A stretch of DNA of 34,398 nucleotides from an uncultured Lachnospiraceae bacterium (GTDB lineage Bacteria > Bacillota > Clostridia > Lachnospirales > Lachnospiraceae), in assembly GCA_910589635.1 (NCBI GenBank), contig CAJUTD010000022.1, positions 5,871-40,268 on the forward strand. Reading direction: 5' to 3'. The notes under the pieces are model-generated. The model did not search any database. It saw only the letters and a list, made by a program, of their open reading frames with translations, and had not been told where the DNA came from. The stretch's first letter is position 1, and each line of letters starts with the position of its first letter. The position numbers and the translations under genes were made by a program. Below, piece after piece: positions 22,653-28,466 of the stretch.

Positions 22653-24182
22653 TTGCAAAAGAGGAATATATGGGTGGTGTTGCCGCTCCTGCTGCTTGTA
22701 TTTTTGGCGGCAGGATGCGGGCAAAAAGAACGGCGGATTACAGATGGAAGCGAGGTCTATGTAAAGCCGCAGACAGCAGAAGCGAAGGAGGAGCCAGAGG
22801 AAGAAGAGGATCAGAGTTTTGAAGAAATCTATGCTGTCACTGCAATTGATACAGACCGTCGGCTTTTGACGCTCAGGGATTGTGAGAATGCTGTGGAAGT
22901 TCCTTATCAGTATACCGGGGGAACATATATCAAGGATAAATATGGCAAGAATCTGACCGTCAGCCAGCTTTCTTTGGGAGAACTGGTTACGATTGAGGTG
23001 CAGGATGAGAAATTGAGCACGGTACAAGTTTCTAAAGATGCCTTTTCTTACGATGATTTACATAATTTTACTCTGGACCAGGACGTGCAGTCTCTGACGG
23101 TAGGCAGCAGCATTTATTATTTTGATAAAAGTCTTTTGGCATATTACGGAGACACACAGATTCCCTTGTCTGAGCTCAGCGATCAGGATACTGTGTGCAT
23201 CAAAGGCCTTGGACAGCAGATTTATACACTTCAGGTGACGACAGGCCATGGCGTTGTCACTTTGGAAAATACAGAGCTTTTCCTGGGCGGGTATATTACG
23301 ATTGGCAATGTGCTTTCCCAGAAAATTACGCCCCAGATGCGGATAGAGGTGCCGGAAGGGACGTATCTTCTGTCAGTGGCGAATGACGGTTACGGCGGCA
23401 GCCGGGAGATTACAGTGGAGGCGGACAGCGAGGTTAAGGTAAATTTGGACGAGCTCAAAGGCGATGGGCCTAAATTGTGCAGTATGCAGTTTGAACTGAA
23501 ACCGGAAAACGCGCAGATATTCCTGGATGGGGAGCAGGTAGAAACCGCACAGGCCATACAGGTGCGCTATGGTGTGCACCGCCTGACAGCGAAAGCCGAA
23601 GGTTATGTGGACTGGGAGAGAACATTGATTGTAAATTCTGCGACATCTAAAATTAAGATTGAGATGAGCACAATTGAGGAAGCTGAGGAAGAAGAGACGA
23701 TCTCAACCTCCAATCCCTCCGGGAACAGCACAAAGAACAATAGCAACAACAATAACAATTCCAATAATAGTAATACCGGGAATAATACGAACAGCAATAA
23801 CAATAATACGAACAGAAATAATACCAACAATACCAACAACAACAATAATAATAACAGCAACAGTACCAACAACAATAGGAATAATAACAACAACACAAAT
23901 AGGAATAACATTAATAATAATAGCAATAATACGAACAGAAATAATAACAACAATACCAACAATAATAATAGCAGCAGTAACAATAATAACAGTAATAACA
24001 ATACCAACAACAATAATAATAATAACAGCAACAATAATAACAGTAATAACAATACCAACAACAATAATAATACCAACAATACCAACAATAATAATAACAG
24101 CAGCAATTATAACCATAATGATAACCATGAAGACCATGAGGATGACGAGACAAGACGCCATACGCTCATGTTTATCTTATAG
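22653..24182 (+). CDS. PEGA-domain lipoprotein with long asparagine-rich tail
   Basis: A 509-residue putative lipoprotein. The N-terminus has a basic start, a hydrophobic run and a perfect LAAGC lipobox with the lipid-modified Cys at 22. A Glu-rich stretch follows, then a beta-rich region (about 55-200), two PEGA-like domains (about 205-275 and 278-345), and a tail from about 358 that is roughly 70 percent Asn (94 of about 135 residues by hand count), broken by Ser, Thr and Arg. The end is His/Asp/Glu-rich (HEDHEDDETRRH) and then LMFIL. TTG 22653 is preferred because GGAGG (22641-22645) is seven bases away. ATG 22620, overlapping the CotS stop, lacks a ribosome-binding site. PEGA domains are often surface or wall associated. 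Function unknown; expression with the coat gene is inferred from position. Confidence 0.82.
   Translation: MQKRNIWVVLPLLLLVFLAAGCGQKERRITDGSEVYVKPQTAEAKEEPEEEEDQSFEEIYAVTAIDTDRRLLTLRDCENAVEVPYQYTGGTYIKDKYGKNLTVSQLSLGELVTIEVQDEKLSTVQVSKDAFSYDDLHNFTLDQDVQSLTVGSSIYYFDKSLLAYYGDTQIPLSELSDQDTVCIKGLGQQIYTLQVTTGHGVVTLENTELFLGGYITIGNVLSQKITPQMRIEVPEGTYLLSVANDGYGGSREITVEADSEVKVNLDELKGDGPKLCSMQFELKPENAQIFLDGEQVETAQAIQVRYGVHRLTAKAEGYVDWERTLIVNSATSKIKIEMSTIEEAEEEETISTSNPSGNSTKNNSNNNNNSNNSNTGNNTNSNNNNTNRNNTNNTNNNNNNNSNSTNNNRNNNNNTNRNNINNNSNNTNRNNNNNTNNNNSSSNNNNSNNNTNNNNNNNSNNNNSNNNTNNNNNTNNTNNNNNSSNYNHNDNHEDHEDDETRRHTLMFIL
23979..24071 (+). repeat. Direct repeat inside the Asn-rich coding tract
   Basis: A perfect 42-base copy occurs at 23979-24020 and again at 24030-24071, with a period of 51 bases (17 codons). 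A second, 23-base perfect repeat is seen at 23801-23823 and 23924-23946 (period 123 bases, 41 codons). Both periods keep the frame. The whole tract (about 23725-24120) is built from AAC/AAT with interspersed AGC/AGT, ACC/ACG and AGA. Confidence 0.9.
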
Positions 24183-24243
24183 TTGGGGTGCGGGTGAACA
24201 GGATCATAGCTGGAAATAATATCAAATCTACGTTAAAAAACAG

Positions 24244-24272
24244 TTGAGAAAAGTCCTCCGTTGAAGTATGAT
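24244..24272 (+). promoter_or_regulatory. pgcA promoter
   Basis: TTGAGA (24244-24249), 17-bp spacer, TATGAT (24267-24272), 50 bases before the chosen start codon. Ten of twelve positions match sigma-A consensus. Confidence 0.75.
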
Positions 24273-24321
24273 AGAAAGGAAGTATTGTATGGATAATTAT
24301 GGAAAGGCAAGGAGGAAGAAC

Positions 24322-26055
24322 ATGGACTACAAAGAGCTTTACAGCCAATGGCTGGAGAACCCTTATTTTGATGAAGCAACGAAGGCTGAACTCAGGGGTA
24401 TTGCAGATGATGAGAAAGAGATTGAAGAACGTTTTTATATGGATTTGGAATTCGGTACAGCAGGACTTCGAGGCGTAATTGGCGCAGGAAGGAACCGCAT
24501 GAACATTTACACCGTGCGCAAGGCGACGCAAGGGCTGGCAAATTATATTGCTGCTGTGAATGGACAGGCAAAGGGTGTGGCAATCGCTTTTGATTCCCGC
24601 AGGATGTCCCCGGAGTTTGCCGATGAGGCTGCGTTATGCCTGGCGGCAAACGGTATCAAGGCGTATGTATTTGAATCTCTGCGTCCAACACCGGAACTTT
24701 CTTATGCAGTGCGCAAGCTGGGCTGCATTGCGGGCATCAATATTACGGCCAGCCATAATCCGCCTGAATATAATGGTTACAAAGTATATTGGGAGGACGG
24801 CGCTCAGATTACCCCACCTCATGATAAAGGGATTATGGATGAGGTGAAGAAGGTTACAGATTATGCGACCGTTAAGACGATGGACAAGGAGAAGGCTCAG
24901 GCGGATGGTCTCTATGTAACGATCGGCAAGGATATTGACGATTCTTATATGGAGGAGCTTAAGAGCCTGGTGCTTCGTCAGGACTGCATTGATGCCAAGG
25001 CTAAGGAGCTGAAAATCGTGTATTCTCCTCTGCATGGAACCGGAAATATCCCGGTACGCCGTGTGTTGAAGGAGCTTGGGTTTGAGAATGTCTATGTAGT
25101 GCCTGAGCAGGAGCTGCCGGACGGCGAATTTCCGACTGTCAGCTATCCGAACCCTGAGGCAGCGGAAGCCTTTGAACTTGGGCTAAAGCTCGGCAAGGAA
25201 GTAGATGCGGATTTAATTCTTGCTACGGACCCGGATGCCGACCGTCTTGGCGTTTATGTAAAAGATTCAAAGACTGGGGAGTACCACAGCCTTACCGGAA
25301 ATATGTCTGGCTGCCTGATTGGCGACTATATCATCAGTCAGCGCAAAGAGCAGAAAGGGCTTCCAGAGGATGGAGCGTTCATCAAATCTATCGTTTCCAC
25401 GAACATGGCAGACGCAATCGCCGAATATTATGGCATTGCGCTTGTGGAAGTACTGACAGGATTTAAGTTTATCGGACAGAAGATTTATGAATTTGAGAAG
25501 AGCGGCAAGGGAACGTATCTCTTCGGCATGGAGGAGAGCTACGGCTGTCTGACTGGAACTTATGCCAGGGATAAAGACGCGGTAGTGGCGTCTATGGCGT
25601 TGTGTGAGGCGGCTGCTTACTATAAGACAAAAGATATGACCTTATGGGATGCAATGATTGCCATGTATGAGCGTTACGGTTACTATAAGGATGATGTGCA
25701 GTCGGTAACCTTAAAGGGCATTGAAGGCCTTGAGAAGATACAGAAGATTATGAACACGCTAAGGGAGAATGCACCGAAGCAAATCGGAGATTATCAAGTA
25801 GTTTCCGCCAGGGATTACAAGACTGGCGATATTAAAGATATGGAGACAGGCAATGTTACGCCTACCGGGCTTCCGAGCTCCAATGTACTTTATTATGACC
25901 TCAACGATGCGGCATGGGTATGCGTGAGGCCTTCCGGGACAGAGCCAAAAGTGAAATTCTACTATGGCGTTAAGGGGACTTCATTGGCTGACGCAGATGA
26001 GAAATCCAAAGAATTGGGCAAAGAGGTCTTGGCTATGGTTGACAAAATGCTGTAG
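24322..26055 (+). CDS. pgcA: Alpha-phosphoglucomutase / phosphomannomutase
   Basis: A 577-residue alpha-D-phosphohexomutase that interconverts glucose-1-phosphate and glucose-6-phosphate, feeding UDP-glucose, glycolipid and wall-polymer synthesis. The phosphoserine is S144 in NITASHNPPEYNGYK, and the Mg-binding loop is DPDADR at 303-308. The sugar-binding segment FGMEESYG and the phosphate-binding RPSGTEPKVKFY near the end are all present, so it should be active. The length suits the PgcA type of Firmicutes (about 580). ATG 24322 has AGGAGG (24310-24315) six bases upstream and matches the usual N-terminus. In-frame ATGs at 24289 and 24268 would add an unusual basic leader. It has its own promoter upstream. 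Specificity for glucose over mannose is inferred. Confidence 0.95.
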   Translation: MDYKELYSQWLENPYFDEATKAELRGIADDEKEIEERFYMDLEFGTAGLRGVIGAGRNRMNIYTVRKATQGLANYIAAVNGQAKGVAIAFDSRRMSPEFADEAALCLAANGIKAYVFESLRPTPELSYAVRKLGCIAGINITASHNPPEYNGYKVYWEDGAQITPPHDKGIMDEVKKVTDYATVKTMDKEKAQADGLYVTIGKDIDDSYMEELKSLVLRQDCIDAKAKELKIVYSPLHGTGNIPVRRVLKELGFENVYVVPEQELPDGEFPTVSYPNPEAAEAFELGLKLGKEVDADLILATDPDADRLGVYVKDSKTGEYHSLTGNMSGCLIGDYIISQRKEQKGLPEDGAFIKSIVSTNMADAIAEYYGIALVEVLTGFKFIGQKIYEFEKSGKGTYLFGMEESYGCLTGTYARDKDAVVASMALCEAAAYYKTKDMTLWDAMIAMYERYGYYKDDVQSVTLKGIEGLEKIQKIMNTLRENAPKQIGDYQVVSARDYKTGDIKDMETGNVTPTGLPSSNVLYYDLNDAAWVCVRPSGTEPKVKFYYGVKGTSLADADEKSKELGKEVLAMVDKML

Positions 26056-26107
26056 ATTCTCTGAGTGGAATGATTGTTGCTTGAAGAAGATAAAAATGGA
26101 AATTTTC

Positions 26108-26136
26108 TTGACAAACTATATAAAAACAAGTATAAA
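26108..26136 (+). promoter_or_regulatory. hup promoter, near-consensus sigma-A
   Basis: A perfect TTGACA (26108-26113), 17-bp spacer, and TATAAA (26131-26136). The gene starts 116 bases beyond the -10, giving a 5' UTR of about 110 bases. That UTR holds an unused GAGGAG near 26156 with no start codon behind it and a short CGGTT/AACCG inverted repeat. I see no small gene in it. Confidence 0.9.
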
Positions 26137-26252
26137 TATGTGTGTAGGCAATTTTGAGGAGTAATTATAGCGAAAATTGGGAACGGTTACTTAATAGAAA
26201 TTGAACCGCAACATTATTTTAAAAGAAAAGAATCTCGAGGAGGAATTTTGTC

Positions 26253-26525
26253 ATGAACAAAGCAGAATTAGTTGCCGCAATGGCTGACAAGGCTGAAATT
26301 TCTAAAAAGGACGCTGAGAAGGCATTGAAGGCTTTTACGGATGTAGTAGCTGAAGAATTGAAGAAAGGCGAGAAGATCCAGTTAGTTGGATTTGGTACTT
26401 TTGAGGTTTCTGAGAGAGCTGCCAGGACAGGAAGAAATCCGCAGACAGGTAAAGAGATGAAGATTCCTGCTTCCAAGGCTCCTAAGTTTAAGGCGGGCAA
26501 AGCTTTAAAGGATATGATTAACTAA
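26253..26525 (+). CDS. hup: HU family DNA-binding protein
   Basis: A 90-residue histone-like HU protein that bends and compacts DNA as a dimer. Typical MNKAELVAAMADKAEISKKDAEKAL-type start, the GFGTFEV strand, and the conserved arm sequence GRNPQTGKEMKIPASKAPKFKAGKALK. Length and all landmark residues (including the arm Pro, as NPQTG) are standard. AGGAGG ends about six bases before ATG 26253. It is transcribed alone from a near-consensus promoter and ended by a clear terminator, as expected for an abundant protein. In Bacillus hbs is elsewhere; here hup sits directly before rqcP. Confidence 0.98.
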   Translation: MNKAELVAAMADKAEISKKDAEKALKAFTDVVAEELKKGEKIQLVGFGTFEVSERAARTGRNPQTGKEMKIPASKAPKFKAGKALKDMIN

Positions 26526-26548
26526 TTCACAGTTAAATTTGAGACATT

Positions 26549-26578
26549 AAGAGGACTTTCGCAAGGGGGTCCTCTTTT
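26549..26578 (+). terminator. hup terminator
   Basis: AAGAGGAC (26549-26556) pairs with GTCCTCTT (26569-26576), with a 12-base G-rich loop and TTTT at 26575-26578. It starts 24 bases after the hup stop codon. Confidence 0.85.
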
Positions 26579-26635
26579 ATATGCACAGGGGTGCGCAAAG
26601 AGATAAGTTGTGAACGCAGCACGCGCCCCGCGCGG

Positions 26636-26672
26636 CGAGTAGGGAGAAAATGTTTCCTACTCGATTCGTAGG
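26636..26672 (+). other. Competing hairpins before rqcP
   Basis: CGAGTAGG (26636-26643) pairs perfectly with CCTACTCG (26656-26663). The same CCTAC (26656-26660) can pair instead with GTAGG (26668-26672), which runs into the AGGAAAGGGA ribosome-binding region of rqcP. The two pairings exclude each other. Upstream (26605-26640) is a GC-rich patch rich in CGCG that is unlike the surrounding DNA. Confidence 0.4.
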
Positions 26673-26684
26673 AAAGGGACATTT

Positions 26685-26924
26685 ATGAGAGTAGACAAGT
26701 TTTTAAAAGTTTCCAGGTTGATTAAACGCAGAACTGTGGCAAACGAGGCCTGTGATGCCGGTCGTGTGCAGGTCAATGGGAAGGTAGTAAAGGCGTCGCA
26801 GGATGTGAAAGTCGGAGACATTATTGAGATTGGTTTTGGCACGAAAAATGTTAAGGTGGAAGTCCTTGCTGTACAGGACACGAGTAAAAAGGACGAAGCG
26901 AAAGAGCTTTTCCGCTATCTGTAG
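26685..26924 (+). CDS. rqcP: S4-domain ribosome quality-control factor RqcP (YabO/Hsp15 family)
   Basis: A 79-residue protein consisting of one S4 RNA-binding domain (MRVDKFLKVSRLIKRRTVAN, then DAGRVQVNG and VGDIIEI) and a short tail. In Bacillus subtilis the YabO homologue, RqcP, works with RqcH on stalled 50S subunits to add C-terminal alanine tails. It also resembles Hsp15. The position before yabP-yabQ-divIC supports the RqcP/YabO assignment. AAAGGGA lies about five bases before ATG 26685. A 132-base structured gap separates it from yabP. The partner rqcH is not in the window. Confidence 0.93.
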   Translation: MRVDKFLKVSRLIKRRTVANEACDAGRVQVNGKVVKASQDVKVGDIIEIGFGTKNVKVEVLAVQDTSKKDEAKELFRYL

Positions 26925-26936
26925 GAATAAAATGAT

Positions 26937-27050
26937 ACCTCCTTCATATATTTAAAGAGGACATACCGATACGCCAGACGGCATCCCCTCGCGTGATGCA
27001 GCATTTACCTGCGTTTCGGCGTACTTGATCCGGGATATATGGAAGGAGGT
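26937..27050 (+). promoter_or_regulatory. Nested RNA structure masking the yabP ribosome-binding site
   Basis: Bases 26937-26951 (starting ACCTCCTTC) pair with 27035-27050, which includes the AAGGAGGT of yabP: fifteen base pairs with one bulged G at 27041. Nested inside are TACGCC (26970-26975) with GGCGTA (27018-27023), ACG (26978-26980) with CGT (27012-27014), and a GCATC/GATGC hairpin (26981-26985, 26995-26999). Five T (27050-27054) follow the right arm, so a terminator or attenuator role is also possible. I recognise no named riboswitch. Confidence 0.6.
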
Positions 27051-27056
27051 TTTTGG

Positions 27057-27353
27057 ATGGAAGAGAGAGCCGGCGCCGGGAACACCCGAAGCGCCCATAA
27101 GATTGTGATTTCCAACCGAAAGAGCGGAGTGCTGAACGGCGTCATTGATGTACTTTCCTTTGATGTGGGGGAAATTTTGTTAGAGACAGAGCTGGGTATG
27201 CTGATGATAAAGGGCAACGACCTTCATGTGAATCGCCTGACATTGGAAAAAGGGGAGATAGACATTGAGGGAAAGATAGACAGTTTCACTTATTCGGACA
27301 TAAAAGCAGCCTCGAAAAAAAATGAATCCTTGTTAGGAAGATTGTTTAAATAA
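27057..27353 (+). CDS. yabP: Sporulation protein YabP
   Basis: A 98-residue YabP/YqfC-family protein. The recognisable core is HKIVISNRKSGVLNGVIDVLSFDVGEILLETELGMLMIKGNDLHV, followed by LTLEKGEIDIEGKIDSFTY. In Bacillus YabP is made in the mother cell and, with YabQ, is needed for a normal spore cortex or coat. ATG 27057 is used because AAGGAGGT (27043-27050) is six bases upstream; the earlier in-frame start at 27039 lies inside that Shine-Dalgarno region. The stop TAA overlaps the yabQ ATG by one base (TAATG), indicating translational coupling. The ribosome-binding site can be locked into a 15-bp stem with the sequence just after rqcP. Confidence 0.93.
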   Translation: MEERAGAGNTRSAHKIVISNRKSGVLNGVIDVLSFDVGEILLETELGMLMIKGNDLHVNRLTLEKGEIDIEGKIDSFTYSDIKAASKKNESLLGRLFK

Positions 27354-27826
27354 TGGAAGTCAGTGCAGAAATTTTAAAGGAAGCGGATGTTCTTCTGGCA
27401 GCTTTCCTGACAGGGGCGCTGCTATTGTTTATCTATGATGTGCTGCGGATCGTGCGAAAGATTGTGCCTCATAAAATGTGGCTGGTGGGAGTTGAAGATT
27501 TGCTTTTTTGGATTGGCAGCGCACTCGCACTGTTTGCCATGCTTTATCGGGAAAACAGTGGTTATATCAGGGGATTTGTCATCGGAGGCGTCCTTGTGGG
27601 GATGCTGCTCTATAACCTTTTGCTCAGTGCATGGATTGTTGCGGGAAGTGTATTTTTACTGAAAAAGATACTGTTTGTCCTCAGCCGGCCACTGGTATGG
27701 ACAGCCCGTCTCTTCCGCAAGCCGCTGGGGTTTGCAGGCAGGAAGGCCAAAAAACTTTTGAGGTTTATAAAAAAAGAATTGAAAAAGCTCTGGAAAACAG
27801 TTAAAATAGGAATGTGTAAACTTTAA
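27353..27826 (+). CDS. yabQ: Spore cortex biosynthesis protein YabQ
   Basis: A 157-residue membrane protein with about four hydrophobic segments (roughly residues 10-32, 48-66, 72-90 and 92-110) and a strongly basic amphipathic C-terminal tail. The AFLTGALLLFIYDVLRIVRKIVPH stretch and the VEDLLFWIGSALALFAMLYRENSG segment are typical of YabQ. In Bacillus subtilis YabQ localises to the membranes around the forespore and is needed for the cortex. It starts one base inside the yabP stop codon, so the two are coupled. A gap of 91 bases without an obvious terminator separates it from the divIC gene. Confidence 0.92.
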   Translation: MEVSAEILKEADVLLAAFLTGALLLFIYDVLRIVRKIVPHKMWLVGVEDLLFWIGSALALFAMLYRENSGYIRGFVIGGVLVGMLLYNLLLSAWIVAGSVFLLKKILFVLSRPLVWTARLFRKPLGFAGRKAKKLLRFIKKELKKLWKTVKIGMCKL

Positions 27827-27917
27827 TCATAGGCGTCTGGCTGTTCCGAGGCTTTGTATGGCGTCTATAGGACAGAGCTATGCAGCGTTATAGCGGATAC
27901 CAGGAAAGGATTTTTAG

Positions 27918-28265
27918 ATGGAGAAACGTAGTGAGGCGAGAAGGGCTGGTGCGCAGAGAACGCGGATGAGAAGGAAGAGGCGGCAGAATAAGTCGGCGGT
28001 GTTATACATTGCCTTAATTTCGCTTATGCTGCTGGGTGTGATGTCCGTGCAGATTCTTTCTCTGTATGGCAGGAAGCAGTCTTACCAGATGAAGGAACAA
28101 GAGTTGCAGACGCAGCTGGAATCAGAACAGCAGCGGCAGGCAGAGCTTGAAGAATACGAGGATTATGTGACGACAGAAGAATACATAGAGCAGACAGCTA
28201 AGACGAAGTTGGGCCTGGTGAATCCCAACGAGATTATTTTTAAGGAGAAAGAGGATAAGGATTAA
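27918..28265 (+). CDS. divIC: Septum formation initiator, FtsB/DivIC family
   Basis: A 115-residue bitopic division protein. A very basic cytoplasmic tail of about 27 residues is followed by one transmembrane helix (about 28-48), an extracellular coiled coil (about 52-82) and the C-terminal YVTTEEYIEQTAKTKLGLVNPNEIIF motif shared by FtsB and DivIC. With FtsL and DivIB it activates septal wall synthesis. AGGAAAGGA precedes ATG 27918. The position before spoIIE matches Bacillus divIC; the intervening yabR gene of Bacillus is absent. A strong terminator follows, ending the rqcP-yabP-yabQ-divIC group. Confidence 0.94.
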   Translation: MEKRSEARRAGAQRTRMRRKRRQNKSAVLYIALISLMLLGVMSVQILSLYGRKQSYQMKEQELQTQLESEQQRQAELEEYEDYVTTEEYIEQTAKTKLGLVNPNEIIFKEKEDKD

Positions 28266-28320
28266 GGCATGCTATGAGATATTTAGCATGATGGAAGATG
28301 AATTTCCTCAAGAGCTTAAA

Positions 28321-28362
28321 CCCCTTAGAATCGCCATAAGCAGCGATTTTAAGGGGCTTTTT
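28321..28362 (+). terminator. Terminator after divIC
   Basis: A 14-bp stem with one G-T pair (28321-28334 with 28343-28356), an 8-base loop and CTTTTT (28357-28362). A smaller perfect 7-bp hairpin, CATGCTA/TAGCATG (28268-28274, 28284-28290), lies just upstream, directly after the stop codon. Confidence 0.95.
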
Positions 28363-28392
28363 GTCTAAAAGTTTTTGAAAACCTGTCCCGGA

Positions 28393-28426
28393 TTTGACAA
28401 ACATTTCAAGGCCCTCTTTTTATAAT
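28393..28426 (+). promoter_or_regulatory. spoIIE promoter with 21-bp spacing, probable Spo0A target
   Basis: Perfect TTGACA (28394-28399) and perfect TATAAT (28421-28426) are separated by 21 bp instead of 17. In Bacillus subtilis the Spo0A-activated spoIIE and spoIIG promoters have this same 21-22 bp spacing. TTTGACA (28393-28399) differs by one base from an inverted 0A box (TTCGACA) and overlaps the -35, as Spo0A sites do at such promoters. The promoter lies 41 bases before the spoIIE start. Confidence 0.85.
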
Positions 28427-28466
28427 AACTCCTGCACGTACAAAGCGGCAGAAAAAGGAGGACGAA

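Noticed and set aside
23801..24071. CRISPR array suggested by repeated units
   Set aside because: The repeats are coding, low-complexity, unevenly spaced and have no unique spacers or cas genes nearby.
23603..24106. Open frame on the minus strand encoding a long poly-leucine protein
   Set aside because: It is the complement of the AAC/AAT tract of the lipoprotein gene. It has no ribosome-binding site or plausible protein features. Other frames rich in Ile/Val/Thr or Tyr/Cys over the same bases are rejected for the same reason.
26137..26252. Small leader peptide in the hup 5' UTR
   Set aside because: GAGGAG near 26156 is followed by TAATTATAG with no start codon at usable distance.
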